Shown here in pieces: positions 45,616 through 61,431 of a DNA stretch of 64,000 nt (position 1 is its first letter; each line of letters opens with the position of its first letter). The DNA is from Dolomedes plantarius (Eukaryota; Arthropoda; Arachnida; Araneae; Dolomedidae). A program made the position numbers and the translations under genes. The notes under the pieces were generated by a model. The model saw nothing but the letters and a program-made list of their open reading frames with translations. It was not told the DNA's origin and did no database searches. Where the stretch lies: NCBI GenBank assembly GCA_907164885.2, contig OU015500.1, forward strand, positions 51,367,033 through 51,431,032. The letters are read 5' to 3'.

Positions 45616-46585
45616 TGAAAGAGACTTTGGATGTGGTTTGGGGAATATAGCCCACGCTGCCTCCACACGTAGTTCATCTATTGTACGCACAGATGCAGCA
45701 TGCCGGGCTAGGCGTTGTCTAATCAATGACCAGACATGTTTGATAAGCGATAGATCTGAAGAACAGGCAGGCCAGGGTAGCAATGCAATCCGGTGGTCTG
45801 AGAGGAATTCTTTATCAATGGGTGCAATGTGTGGTCACGCAATGTCCTGTTGAAACGTGGCCGCAGGCAAGCCCCGAAGGTGAAGAAGGAGAACAGGATG
45901 CAAAACCTCAGAGATATAGCGCTGGATTTTAAGTGTACCGGTAATGCGTACTAGAGGGGTGGGGGAGTGGAATCCAATACCACCCCACACGATAACACCG
46001 GGTGCAGCACCATTATGACGATGCATAAAACAACAGTTGAGCAGCATCTATCGACGGAGTCTCCAAAATCTAATCCGATCGTCGTGGTATTTCAGGCAGA
46101 AGCAGGATTCTTCCGAAAACACAATGTCATGCCATTCGGAATTCCATCTCCGCCGTTCAGTGAATCATTGCAAACGCAAACGCCTGTGGTTTAATGTCAA
46201 AGGTAAGAGGAGTAATAGACGCTTAGCGGACAGTCAACTGTACTGCAAACGACGTCGTGTTGTACGTGCTCGACACCAATTGTTGTGTTACAAACTATTC
46301 AATGTGCTATGGTTTCGGATGTGGCATTACGCTCCATGAGTGTCATGCTCACAATATGTTTGTCTTCCGTGAAGTGGTGCGATGAGGTGGTTACTATCGC
46401 TCATGTCAGTCAGTGGTTCCCTCTTGCATCCACCGGTTCCACATTCGCATGAATGTGACTTGATTACGTCTGACACGATGGCTGATTTCTCGGACGGATA
46501 ATCCCCAATCTCTCTATGCAACGATTCTGCCTCAGTCAAACTCCGCAACATGTTCGAATGATCCTCGTGTTTGTTTCCACGGCAT
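45593..46585 (-). pseudogene. Tc1-like transposase, multiple stops and frameshifts
   Basis: An ATG at 46585 opens MPWKQTRGSFEHVAEFD, followed by a TGA where related proteins have R, then GRIVA, a TAG, and RDWGLSVREISHRVRRN with TFMRMWNRWMQEGTTD. This is the first HTH of the same group as the 28836 gene. A stop and frame changes follow. The second half keeps CFMHRHNGAAPGVIVWGGIG, TFQQD (second catalytic D) and LLPWPACSSDLSLIKHVWS, where the glutamate of the usual SPIE block has become K. The end is SLFQSMPWRV-like and stops at the hairpin. With one catalytic acid lost and many breaks, it is inactive and clearly older than 28604-30012. Confidence 0.8.
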
Positions 46586-46640
46586 TTCACTCTATGTGTA
46601 ATTTCTGATTCTCGGAGATTGGGATTAGACATTCTAAAAC

Positions 46641-48642
46641 AGGTATAAGCATTGTGCAGAATGGCTCTAAAGAATGGAAAGCAGTTTGAATGCTTTCTTC
46701 GATAGGAATGATAAAATGCAACTATATATCGAACACAAAATTAATTATCTATTTCTTTTAACGTATCAAATTTATTTACATGTTCATATCAATAAAATGA
46801 CATTATTATGTCTTGTTACAACATACTTTTACCGTATGTGTAATAAATATTCCGTATTTTTTCTGCAATGTATTACTAGGAATGCCTTTATCACAAGACA
46901 AAAAATATTTGGGGATTTTTGTGAGTTAAAAAAATGTTGAATATTTTATCCCTTGAGGGACGAAATTTATATCTTTCTCTAAATATACTAAATTAAAAAA
47001 AATTCTTAGAATATACATAACACGTTTTGCATAATCCCTTTATTTGAGGGTTCTAAACTTACATGTATAATTTTACTAAAATTATTATCTGAATATTTTT
47101 TATACCATAACACACATAATGCAGTTTAATGGTGCATAAATTAAAATTCCCTTTACTGTCTTTAGCATAAAAACGTGTTTTTTTATCTCAGAAAAGTAAT
47201 CCTCAATACGTTCCAAAAAATGCGTTGTTTTTTATTATTACTTGTTTTCCCATCTTTACATCCAAAGTAATCCTTTTTTTAGAGTTTAGCATGTTGGTAA
47301 TTAGATATCTTTTACCGAGTACAAAGTGTGAAAAAAATTTACTTCATGTCCTTCTTTTTTATCTAATGATATTATATAACAGTGTCATTAAAAAAAGAAG
47401 AGAAATGTCATCCGTTATGATTTAAAGAGAATTTCAAATCCATGCATTTATAAGACAGTTACAAACCATTTATTTATCTTAATACTCATAACATATGTAG
47501 AGTTTATGAAAATTTGCATTAAAATCAGCAGTTACAAAAAGTGTTTGATACATTTCTAATGATATTACTAGTGCAATATAACAAATATATTTAATTTTAA
47601 ATTATAATTTTTCAATTGACCAATATGTTTAATTTTTTAATTTATTTAATATGTCATAAGATTGCATTCATAATATATGTAAGAGTTTTCGGTAATTTAA
47701 ACACAGAGCCGATATCAGTAAAATACGGTTAACATATGTAAGTTTTGAATATCTATTTTTTAAAATTTTCAGTGCCTTTCTTTTAATAAAGAGTTTTGAA
47801 TTCCATATCTGTCATGGTCCGCAAAATTTTCTCAAATTTTTGATTGCATTGCCAACTGTAGATAAAAATGCATAGTTCGCACCTTTTAATAGTTAATTTT
47901 CTCACTTCCTTTTCGACCTGAAATATGTAGTTGAAAATTCTAAAGTTGAAATTTTAAGTATTAGCAATAATTGTATTAAATATAGTATAGTTGGATTACA
48001 AATTACGTAAAAGTTGATGAAAATCTACATTGAGTTATTGCATCATACAAAAATCAGAAATTTTATCTTTTGAAACACGTTTAATTTTCCTTTAACTCAA
48101 CTAAGTATTTCTTAGTGCTATCCAAAACATTCCATAACCGTTTTACTTTTGCAACTCGTGTATGTCATACAAATTGAAATGTTTATTTTTTTTTATAGCA
48201 GTTTTGTACTTGTTAATATTTCTAATGCCTACACGTTTTTTAAATTTTCATAATTTCATACACCATGAGTTACTCTTAAATCATGATCTCATGTAATCTA
48301 GAAAATATTCATATTATTCAGTAGCGCGTTTAAATAACATATCCTACGTTTTCTCAAATTATACTTCAATTGTTGTCTACACGAGCGTAAAGTTTTGTTT
48401 ATTACTACTGATGCAATGCATTAAATACTTTTAAACGTCTGCAGAATTTTCAAAAAGAGCTCTCAATATTTTTCATAACAGATGATACTTCGTAGTTTTT
48501 TTGCAGTATTAGGAAATAATTTTAAACAATGGTCGGAGTGTTATGAAGTAAAGTTTTATTCTTTTCAGGGGAGATCTGCAGTGTTTTATGTAAGTAACCC
48601 TCCAAAGATGAATGATCCAGCTGTTTATTAAATCCTTTACGT
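46641..48642. other. long gene-free stretch
   Basis: AT-rich, about 2 kb, with no recognised gene or element. The 60-90 codon frames (46674-46940 and 47225-47425) are rich in F, L, I and Y and have no motif. Confidence 0.4.
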
Positions 48643-48790
48643 CAGTGGTTCATAACTTTTTTAATAACCAACATCCCCTTGAAAAAAAATGTATTTCTAT
48701 TTTTTATTTAGTAAAATACATTTATTGCAAGATAATTTATTTATTGCATAAAAATTAATACATTTAGAATACATACTATATTATTACATA

Positions 48791-49999
48791 CACTGAAGTG
48801 CCACTGAATTAGGGCTAACAAAGCCTATGCAAATTGTGTAGTGCTGCGTATCATGTATGCGCAAGTGAGGGCACTGTGGTAATTGCATATATAGCGCGTA
48901 CTGTGGTTTTTCTGAATTAGTTGTTGGAATTGCCAGTATGGGTAAACTACCTGATTTAGACGCCTTCGATCGCGGACAAATCGTAGGTGCGCGACGCATG
49001 GGCCATTCAATTTTCGAAATCGTCAGACAGCTAGGATTTTTAAGGTCGACAGTGTCAAGAGTATGCCAAGAATACATGGATGGTGGAAAAAAAACTAGCG
49101 ATCGGGCAAACTGCAAAGGACAATTAGCCTTGACAGTGCGTGGTGAGAGACAGCTCAAGCGTATTGTACGAAGCCAGCGAAGCCAAACATTAGCTCAAAT
49201 TACCACCCAGTTTAAGGACGGTGCCAGTCGTACAGTCAGTAAACGGACTGTGCTACGCTCGCTTTACCGTATGGGTTTCGGGAGCCGTCGACCTATGAGA
49301 GTACCATTGCTCTATACTGACCATCGGGCTGCACGTCTTGCCTGGTCAAGAGAGCACAGAGACTGGAGTGTAGAGGACTGGAAACGAGTAGCATGGAGTG
49401 ATGAGTCTCGATTCCGAATACTTAACGCCGACGGGAGTCTGAGAATATAGCGTCAAGCTCACGAAGCCATGGATCCTGCATGCCTGGCTAGAACTGTACA
49501 AGGGCATGGTGGCTCATTCATGGTCTGGGGTGTTGTTTCGTGGCCCAGTTTGGGATCTTTGGTGCGTGTACCAACCTCCCTGAATGCAATTCGGTACGTA
49601 GAGTTGTTGGGTGATCACCTTCATCCGTTTATGCTGTTCTGTTATCCGAGTTTTCCAGTAAGACAACTGTACCTTTCACAAGTCCCAGTTGGCTACTGGC
49701 TGGTTGGATGAGCATTCCTCTGACTTCTCTGTCATGAATTCGCCACCTAGCAGCCCAGACTTAAATACTATTGAGCATCTTTGGGATGTTTTGGAACAAG
49801 GCGTGAAAGGCCATCACACAGCACCAAAGAACCTTACTGAATTATGGACAGCTTTAGCCAATATTTGGCAAGCCATTCCGGTGGAACGTGTCCAGAAACT
49901 TGTTGAATGTATGCCTCGTCATGTGGCAGCCGTTATCAAGGCCAGAGGAGGCCCAACTCGTTACTAGGTAGGTATCCCTAATTTAGTGGCACTTCAGTG
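48791..49999 (+). mobile_element. Tc1-like (DD36E) element nested in hAT
   Basis: The TIRs are cactgaagtgccactgaatt and, reversed, cactgaagtgccactaaatt, extending to aggg (24 bp, one mismatch). TA flanks both ends (48789-48790 and 50000-50001). The length is 1209 bp. Confidence 0.9.
48938..49967 (+). pseudogene. Tc1-like DD36E transposase, two stops and one deletion
   Basis: The ATG at 48938 begins MGKLPDLDAFDRGQIVGARR. An HTH follows (SIFEIVRQLG, then STVSRVCQEY, residues about 24-46), and a second N-terminal subdomain has SKRTVLRSLYRMG near residue 102. The first catalytic D is at about 155 (AWSDESRF). A TAG at 49448-49450 replaces W in the RIWRQAHEA region. The frame goes on through FMVWGVVSW to CYP, where a deletion of a few bases near 49646 shifts phase. 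It resumes with VFQ, a TAA at 49659-49661, and DNCTFHKSQ. The last acid is E in SPDLNTIEHLW, 36 residues after the D of that DN, counted directly. The end is AAVIKARGGPTRY, with the stop at 49965-49967. Confidence 0.88.
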
Positions 50000-50513
50000 T
50001 ATAAAACAATATCTACATTTTTAATGGCTACTTTGTTGTTGTTTTTTCAAAATTATCCTTTTAAAATGAGGATATTGTTTTGTAAGAGGAACATGTAAGT
50101 CATCATATACCTAAGCGATTTCTGACTTTTGTTTTGATGTACAAAAGTGATGAAAAAATCATTTCACAAAGTTGAGTGGTAGCAAACGGTAAAAGTGTAT
50201 CTAATGCTGCTTTTGTCAATTCTTGATAAAGTTCTAGCTGCGTACACCAGAACTGTTCTAAGTCCAATTCTATTTCAATTACGTGCCTTAGCTCGTATTG
50301 CGATAAGATCTTCTTTTAATAAAACATTGCCGTCCATTGAATTTAGGTCAAACAAACATGGATTGAGTATCCATCTAGTTTTGCTTATATTCCTCATAGA
50401 AAAGTATCCATGAAAGGATTCTCGCAATTGGTAATTTTCATTAAAATTTAGAACCTTCTCTCGCCCCCCCCCCGGCGTGCCGGATCCACCTGTTTTGATC
50501 CACTGCTTTAAGT

Positions 50514-52237
50514 CCTTTATATAAACGTGTAAAATACTGGATTATCAAATTCTTAATTTTATTAAAATTAAGTTACAGAGAACTGAATTTTTTACTTTAA
50601 AATATGTTATCTTTAAGGTAAAATGAATGTGGATGGCCAATTACGGTTTCACATTCACCACATTTTTCTAACCCCTGCATCATGTTCTTCAACATTCAGC
50701 AGACGTGGGAATGAAAGGGCTGAGTCCAGTAATTTGCATGGACGCTAAAATTTTCTTTAAATGGTAAGTATTAGTTTACTTTATGCATCAAAAACTGCAC
50801 CGATAACCAACCAACAAACAAAACAACGAACCAAGCAGCATCCAATTCGCATGAGCTGATGTTATACTGACTACCTCGCATTCGTGATGAATCCTGATAA
50901 ATTCCCAAATTTTTATGAATGCAAATATGACATATTTCTGGCAAAATATCAGTGCATTACGTATCCTATATAAACATCAAAACAGCCGATTGAATGCGCA
51001 CGAATTGAATACACATAATTAATCTGTTTTTTTTTTCCAGTTTTGGAGGGGATAGCTCAATTATCTTATTTACAATATTCTTCAGAATCACCTTTAAACT
51101 AAATGGAACAGATGCATTTTAATATATGTGACGTGTCAGATTCGGCATCTGAGTAGGGATTTAACCATAAATGGATTAAGGTCAGTCCTATGTGGATGGT
51201 AATTCGAAAACTATAAATTGGAATACCCACGCAGATTGCCCATCGGTAAAGATGCAAGTACTCTTATAACAGCTTTACTTTTTATTTCATTAGTCACAAG
51301 ACGTTGTACCGGAGCGTATGATCAAGAATAACATGCAAATGAATTGTTATAAACACACTCTCGTGAATACCTCAAATTCCCAGTTTGATGACATATATAT
51401 ATATATGACATATACCGCTTTGAGATACAAAATAATGTTTAGAACCATGAATTTCACCCTGAAGCATCTAAATAGCCCCAGTTTATTAGGTCCAGTCGAA
51501 AGACTGCCGACGTTCGACTAAACAAAATAGATGTAAAGACTGCGTATGCAGAAATTTTCATCGACTTTGTGCTTGAAAACGTTTTCATCAATCAACATCC
51601 TAAAATTAAGAGTTTTTAATTCAGGTTTTTATGCAGCTCTACTTTATTGAAATTAAATTTCCCAAATTTAAAATTGCAGACAAATCATTTCATCGAAAGG
51701 TTGGAAGGTCCTACTTTGTCAATATACAGGGTTGTGACCTTGCTGGTGTGAATTCATATTAAAATAGCTGTTCAAGTAATCTCTATTAATTCAAATGTAA
51801 AAATTACAAATTGTTGTTATCAAAAGTTTTCATTTAAAAAAATACCATAAAAGCATAGAGATAAATAACAATAAAACGTGTTGTTGCATCAAGTCCAACT
51901 GTCATATTATAACTGTCGTGAAAATGCAAACCACATTTGATTCACCAAAACATGAAGGATCTTCGGAATACCACATTGCCTGTACAAGTACGATTCAAAG
52001 CACATCCTTTATTTCTAAAGGAATAACCATTCATGAATATTATATAGTGTAGCGGCGAGCGACGACAATGTGTCGTCTAGAAATAATGAAGCAGGAAGAG
52101 ATCTAAAACAGGCAATTCCATACATTTTCAACAGGGCTACCAAAGTAACGCGAATGTCTCAGTTTCAATGAGACTTAAAAGGAAATATTAAGTTATTTTC
52201 TTTATGTCACAATGTAGTATTTACAAAGCCTGTGTTC
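50514..52237. other. no gene recognised
   Basis: About 1.7 kb of mixed AT-rich sequence with no supported feature. Confidence 0.4.
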
Positions 52238-54340
52238 AGTGACAATACATGTATGACGGAATGAGAAATTACCTGTGCATACCTGTGAATCATAGGCGTA
52301 GAATGAGTATTCCATACAACTTGAGCTATGAGAAGTAGAATTATGAATAATTTTCTTACAATTTTTTAAAAAAAGGAATTAGTAATGAAAACATGTATAG
52401 TTTATTCATGCTTAAGAAACTAAAGGATGATATTATGTTTGAACAATCAAACATTATGTTTCACAAATAAAAAAAAATACATTTCTTGAAAAGCTAACAA
52501 CTAATTGTGTGGATTTTAATAAACAGTCCTGATAAACCAAAAGTGCGGAACACATACAAAAAAAACATATTAAAGGTTTTTTTCTAAAATATTATATATT
52601 TAATTATTTTTCACATTTTGTAATGAAAAAGAATTGCTGTATTTATCTCTATTATATTACTAATTCTGTGTTATATATCATACTAATATTGTACTTTGAA
52701 AATGCATAATACAATCAAACAACAGAAAATAAAATAAATAATCATATTTGAAAGTATTATTATTTTTATTTTTTTATACATCTTGCGATGAAAAAGAATT
52801 GCTTATATCTAATAAATTTCTAATTCTGGGTTATATATATATCACATTTTTGAAACTGCGTAATGCAATCAAACAAGAGAAAAAAGTAAAATAATCACAT
52901 ATGCAGATTTTTTGTTGCTTTATTTGCAATTTATTTTCTTTTTGCGATGCATAAATATAATAATTATCCTGTTAAATCGCTAAATAATGTATTAAATAAT
53001 CTTATCCATTACACTGTTATTTCATTATTTTTAAAGTGCATAGAGTACATTTCTTATTTCTTTACATTATACTGTGTTGTGCATTTAATTTTATACAATC
53101 ATACTTCTCAAAATAATACTTTATTTACAGTAACTTTAGAAATCTGTATTGAAACTCCTTTTACCGTACATTAAAGTACACTTAATGGCAAATTTTCCTT
53201 TATTTAAGACCATATAACAGTTTTTTAAGATGCTGTTGAACTGCAGCATTAGTCTCACTCTTTTTGGAAACAAAATATCCTTTTCATTCGTTTAGTGACA
53301 ATACTTGTATGACGGAATCAAAAATTACCTGTCCAGAATCATAAGAAAATGAGAGAATGAGTGTTCCATACAACTTGGCCTATGAGAAGTAGAATTATGA
53401 ATTATATTTTCTTACAATTTTGAAATATGTAATTAGCAATGAAAGCGTGTTTAGTTTATTCATCCATAAGAAACTAAAGTATGATATTAAGTTTGAACAA
53501 TTAAACATTATGTTTAGCAAAAAAAAAATTACATTTCTTAAAAAGCTAACAACTAATTGTGTGGATTATAATAAACAGTTCTGATAAACCAAAATTGCGG
53601 AAAACACGAAAAATCACATTATGAAGGGTTTTTTTTAAGTATTATATTTTTATTTATTTTTGACATTTAGTAATGAAAAAGAATTGCTGTATTTATCTCT
53701 ATTATATTACTTATTCTGCGTTGTATAACATACTAATATTGTACTTTGAAAATGCATAATACAATCAAACAATAGAAAATAAAAAAAATAATCACATTTG
53801 AAAGTATTATTCTTTTTATTTTTTTTTATACTCTTGCAATGAAAAAGAATTGATGTAATTCTTTTATATTTATAATTCTGGGTTATATATCACATTTTTG
53901 AAACCGTGTAATGCAATCAAACAAGAGAAAAAGTAAAATAATCACAAATGCAGCTTTTTTGTTGCTTTATTTGCAATTTATTTTCTTTTTGCGATGAATA
54001 AATATAATAATTATCCTGTTAAATCGCTAAATGATGAATTATATAATCTTATTCATTATACTGTTATTTCAGTATTTTTAAATTGCATAGAATACATTTC
54101 TTATTTCTTTACATTATAGTGTGTAATGCATTTAATCTTATATAATCATACTTCTCAAAATAATACTTTATTTACAGTAACTTTAGAAATCTGTGTTGAA
54201 ACTCCTTTTACCGTATATTAAAGTACATTTAATGGCAAATTTTCCTTTATTTAAGACCATATAACAGTTTTTTTTAACATGCTGTTGAACTGCAGCATTA
54301 GTCTCACTCGTTTTGGAAACAAAATATTCTTTTCATTCGT
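52238..54340. repeat. tandem duplication, two copies of about 1.05 kb
   Basis: Copy 1 (about 52238-53290) starts agtgacaatacatgtatgac and ends ttttcattcg. Copy 2 (about 53291-54340) has the same start and end. The copies are collinear with small indels and substitutions. Inside each, a sub-block starting atgaaaaagaattgc and ending near caatcaaac is itself repeated about 165 bp later. No frame is preserved in both copies. Confidence 0.85.
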
Positions 54341-55008
54341 AAAAAGAGCAGTGCGGAATAAAAGGATAAAGCGGTGATGGAATTATTCATTGCGTCTATT
54401 TCTAAAGGCATTTTTTTAAGAAAAAGTAAAGGACATTATTTTTAGTATAATGCTTAAGTAACGTACATCATATACAAAAAGCTCCATTAATAAGTATGGG
54501 CCACACCATTCATATCTTGAAAACGTTATTTTTTTTGCAAAATTTTTATATCTTGGTAATTAAACATACATTTAAAAAAAAAAAGAATTCGTAAAACATG
54601 AGCTATCTAGTTTGCTACTTCTTTTCGTGCCAATATGCATACCTGTGACATAAAAAGTTTATGTAAATGAGTATGTTTCTTAAGTAATTAAATTTTAACA
54701 CTGCAATACTCCGTCTGTCGTATAAACGAATGTTTGAGGGGAACGTTTAAAAAAAAATAACGAACTCGTAACCTGAAACATATCTCCGGTAAAAAAAGTT
54801 TTATTCTTAAGAAATGTTTCTTAAATTTAATTATAAAGATTATGTGATTCGTGATATTATGTTCATTAATTGTTTTATTTTGTTGTGCGTAAGAAGCAGT
54901 ATAAATTATGGTAAGAACTACTTTATCTTAATTTTAAAAATATCTTAATGCAATGATTTTGTAATTATACTGTTCACTGATATGAAAATATAAGGAAGTT
55001 GTATACAT
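54341..55008. other. no gene recognised
   Basis: AT-rich sequence. Confidence 0.4.
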
Positions 55009-55732
55009 AAAGGGTGTTCCAAAATTCGACCGACAAATTCAGAGGGGTGATAGTAGGCAGCAAGACGAACAATAATCACATAGGAATATATGACCGGAAG
55101 CACCTGACGCTGGAGGGCTCTGTTTACTTAATCGGACCGTACCTCTTACCAACCCCACTAGATGGTCGAAAATATCGCATTTTTCTGGAGGATGTAGAAA
55201 ACTCAAAAACAAAACAGAATCATATAGGAATGTATGACCGGAAACGTAAACCTGGTCAGCTAAAGGATAAACAAAGATGCAGAAAAGATGGATTTTCATT
55301 TCTGCATCTTTGTTTATCCTCTAGCTGACCAGTTTTGCGTTTCTGATCATACATTCCTATATGATTCTGTTTTCTTTTTGAGTTTTCTACCTCCTCCAGA
55401 AAAATGCGATATTTTCGTCCATCTAGTGGAGTTGGAAAGAGGTACGGACAAATGTTCATTTTTTACATTCTGTTTTAAGTATTAATGTGCGCAAGGTGAC
55501 TCTTCTTACTACATCGATGATGCTGAACAACATTGAAATTGACTTTTTTCACGTATCTCGTACCGTTTATGAGATAAAAACTCTAATTCCAAAATTTGCC
55601 GATAGATGGCATAGTAAGTTGCCTCATCGAATGGGCATAGCCTTTTTACTATACCTAGACACCAACTTTATGGCTTAAGCTGTCACCGTTTTGAAGTTAA
55701 ATGGGTTGTAACGGATATAGGTGGGAACCCTG
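55009..55732. mobile_element. foldback element with a mariner-type long TIR
   Basis: The left end reads agggtgttccaaaattcgac and the right end closes ggaaccctg followed by TA. Inside are two arms of about 150 bp (55134-55285 and 55299-55449) with a 13-nt loop. From about 55450 to the right end it matches the about 300-bp TIR of the mariner at 59666-61729. The element therefore combines a palindrome with a related element's terminal repeat. Confidence 0.7.
55134..55449. repeat. about 150-bp inverted repeat, 13-nt loop
   Basis: The left arm contains actagatggtcgaaaatatc and the right arm its near-exact inverse, to the centre tgcagaaa-agatggattttca-tttctgca. Identity is roughly 90 percent by eye. 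The plus-strand ORF (55014-55328) and minus-strand ORF (55256-55459) therefore encode nearly the same peptide (RKYRIFLE, NHIGMYD), which is a mirror artefact and not two genes. Confidence 0.88.
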
Positions 55733-55825
55733 TATGACCAGATACCGTCATTCGGGAACCTAAGTTTCAGGAACCTGCTACAATTCTTACATCTTTCATG
55801 TGAGGAATTAGATTCGAATGGAAAA

Positions 55826-55924
55826 CTAGCTGAAAACCCGCACTTCGCTACGGAGTACATTCATATTAAATACAACGGCCAATATATGCAATTAATGACA
55901 AAAAAAAAAAATAAATAAATGTAA

Positions 55925-55984
<60 letters not shown>

Positions 55985-56060
55985 GATATGACGATCAATA
56001 TATACATTTGATGAAAAAATTTATATATTTATAAAAAAATTGTGAGGGATATATTTATAG
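55826..56060 (-). mobile_element. Helitron 3' end, minus strand
   Basis: Read on the minus strand it ends ctccgtagcgaagtgcgggt then tttcagCTAG (CTAG at 55826-55829), the same 3' hairpin type as the Helitron ending at 19983. Upstream on that strand come tcattaattgcatatattgg and a TA tract, also shared with that copy. The 5' end is not found, so this is a truncated copy. Confidence 0.65.
55928..55982. repeat. (TA)n microsatellite
   Basis: About 53 bp of TA inside the Helitron 3' region. Confidence 0.9.
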
Positions 56061-59413
<3,353 letters not shown>

Positions 59414-59602
59414 CAAGAAGCTGGGCGATGGACGAGTCGCTAGGGCTCTGGCAGTCGGTACCAGATGCTGTGGGTTCGAGTCCCACAATAGGCATGGGTG
59501 TTGGGAGTCGTTATGCTTTAAGCAGTAGGTCCCGATCTAATTAGCGCTTGTGTAGCAAAAAATGACCAAATCGGTCTGAATCAAACCAGGTGGCATATAA
59601 AT
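59414..59602 (+). mobile_element. tRNA-derived SINE (family 2), copy 2
   Basis: tggacgagtcgctagggctc (A-box region) and tgggttcgagtcccac (a well-kept B box) are followed by ctttaagcagtaggtcccga and aaaaaatgacc. It matches 40684-40865. Confidence 0.8.
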
Positions 59603-59665
59603 ATTCGTTCATAGATTTTTCATTTTTCATTTAATCTTATTTCATTTTTCATTTTAACTTATATA

Positions 59666-59963
59666 CAGAATTCCCTTCTCTATCCGTTACTCCCCCTCAA
59701 CTTCTAAACGGTGACAGCTTAGGCCATAAAGTTTGTGTCTGAGTGTAGTAAAAAGGCTTTGTGCTACTAGATGAGACAACTTATAGCGCCATCTATCAGC
59801 AAAGTTTGGAGTTAGAATTTTTATCTCCAAAACGGTAAGAGATACGGGAAAAAAGTCAATTACAAAGTTGTTCAGCATCATCGATTTAGTAAGAAAAGTC
59901 ACCTTGCGCCAATTAATACTCAAAACAGAATGTAAAAAATGAGCATTTATTTGGTCGTGATTT
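59666..59963. repeat. long terminal inverted repeat, left
   Basis: It pairs with 61432-61729, with a fair number of substitutions and small indels, so the two ends have diverged considerably. Confidence 0.8.
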
Positions 59964-60336
59964 TCAACACTATGGCGTCGTGAATCGCGAGCGAAGCTCG
60001 AAAAGACCACCCACGGACTAAATACCAACCTGTGTTGTGGCGCACGGGAAACGCAAGCAATTCGAATTCATGAGGACCATAGTTCTGTCCCCACCAGTTG
60101 CGAGTTTTACTGAATGTCTCTACAAACTATGAAACTTTCTGGACTATGAAAATTACGAAAACTTTAAACAACCTTGTCTGGTATAAAAATCACCCGGATT
60201 TTATGTATTATGCAAATGAAGATTGAACGTCATACCTGTTCACCATAGACTAATGTAGTATAAAAAGTATGTTTTGGTGGGTTTTACGTTAAATCTGAGA
60301 GTTGTGGCAAAATTTGGTATTACAGAGTATTGCGAG

Positions 60337-61365
60337 ATGATGTTAATTTAAGGTGAATGTGTGCGTAAGGCAAAAACAGCTGCAAGGCTGCAATGTTTTC
60401 CTGCAGGACCGCCACCTACAAGGCAGAGAATCGTACAAGTTGTAAAACGTTTAAGGGAGACGGACTGCGTGACCAGCCGACCTCGAGTTGGTAGACCTTG
60501 TAATGTAGGACGTAAAGTACAACCGAAAGATGTGCTAGCATACGCTCCCGCCCATCCTCAGAGAAGAACAAAATTTATTACTGACAATTGTGGCCTCTCA
60601 AAAAGCCGCGTTTGGAAAATTCTCTATGATTTAGGTGCTCATCCATACCGATACACACCCGTGCAGGGATTGCTGCCAAGAGATCCTGAGAGACGTTACA
60701 CGTGGTGCAACTTTGTGATAAATAACTTAGAGGTCCACCCAACATTCTTGGCAGACATAATGTGCACAGATGAGGGATGGTTTTCGCGTAACCGAATATG
60801 TAATAGACAAAACGTTCATACCTGGTAGATGGAAAATCCTAGATATGCTGTCGAAGTTCGACATCAAGTACGCTGGACGGTAAATGTTTGGTGCGGAATT
60901 TTTCATAAAAGGCTCACTGGACGAGTGTTTTACGAGGGAACATTAACGGGACAACGGTACTTGAAGCTTCTTCAGGATGTAATAACCGACTTCGTTGAGA
61001 ATATACCGTTGCACCAACTAAGAAATGTATGGCTCCAACATGGCAGCGCTCCTCTGCATAACACATCAAACGTTAAGCAGTAACTAATGGAGGCCTTCGA
61101 GAATCAAGTCATCGGGTATGGTGGTTTCGTAGAGTGGCCCCAGCGCTCACCCGACTTGACCCCATTGGACTTCTTCTTATGGGGACACATAAAAGAGCAG
61201 GTATATGCGACTCATCCATGAACATTGTAGGATCTTCGACGGCGCATTACTGATGCTTGTGCCTACGTAACACCTGCCATGTTCTACAATGTGCAGTGAG
61301 AAATCCAGTTCAGAGTGCAAATGTATATAGTGGCTAATGGAGAGCATTTTCAGCAACATAAATAA
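60337..61365 (+). pseudogene. mariner-like transposase (DUF4817-type) with six internal stops
   Basis: One phase runs from an ATG at 60337 to the TAA at 61363-61365, about 342 codons, with no frameshift needed after the first dozen codons. Stops lie at 60349, 60826, 61081, 61219, 61228 and 61297. The N-terminal DNA-binding part contains RIVQVVKRLRETDCVTSRPR and GRPCNVGRK, then CGLSKSRVWKIL. The first catalytic D is in MCTDEGWFSRN. The second block reads WLQHGSAPLHN, where family members have HDG, so the second D has become G. The last is SPDLTPLDFFLWG, 41 residues after that lost D. With a missing catalytic residue and six stops it is dead, but its even decay suggests long neutral drift of a full-length copy. 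Confidence 0.82.
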
Positions 61366-61431
61366 ATTATTCTGAAGATAGAAAAGTGTCTCAGTTTCTT
61401 TCTTCCATTCTTTATGACATAACAATTTTCG

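Larger units (their letters stand above)
45400..46640 (-). mobile_element. Tc1-like element, rearranged at its 3' end
   Basis: The transposase remnant (45593-46585) is followed on the minus strand by an inverted duplication, a 15-bp tandem repeat and then a tail with an aataaatttggc segment. No clear TIR pair is visible, so the borders are approximate. Confidence 0.6.
48643..50505. mobile_element. hAT-like element hosting a nested Tc1
   Basis: The left end reads cagtggttcataac and the reversed right end reads cagtggatcaaaac. They are flanked by ctttacgt (48635-48642) and ctttaagt (50506-50513), an 8-bp duplication with one mismatch. CAGTGG-type ends with an 8-bp duplication are typical of hAT. 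No transposase is recognised; a 72-codon frame at 50195-50413 has no motif. The Tc1 at 48791-49999 sits inside. Confidence 0.65.

Noticed and set aside
55014..55459. Two overlapping opposite-strand genes with similar products
   Set aside because: The similarity is forced by the palindrome. No start, length or motif supports a real protein.
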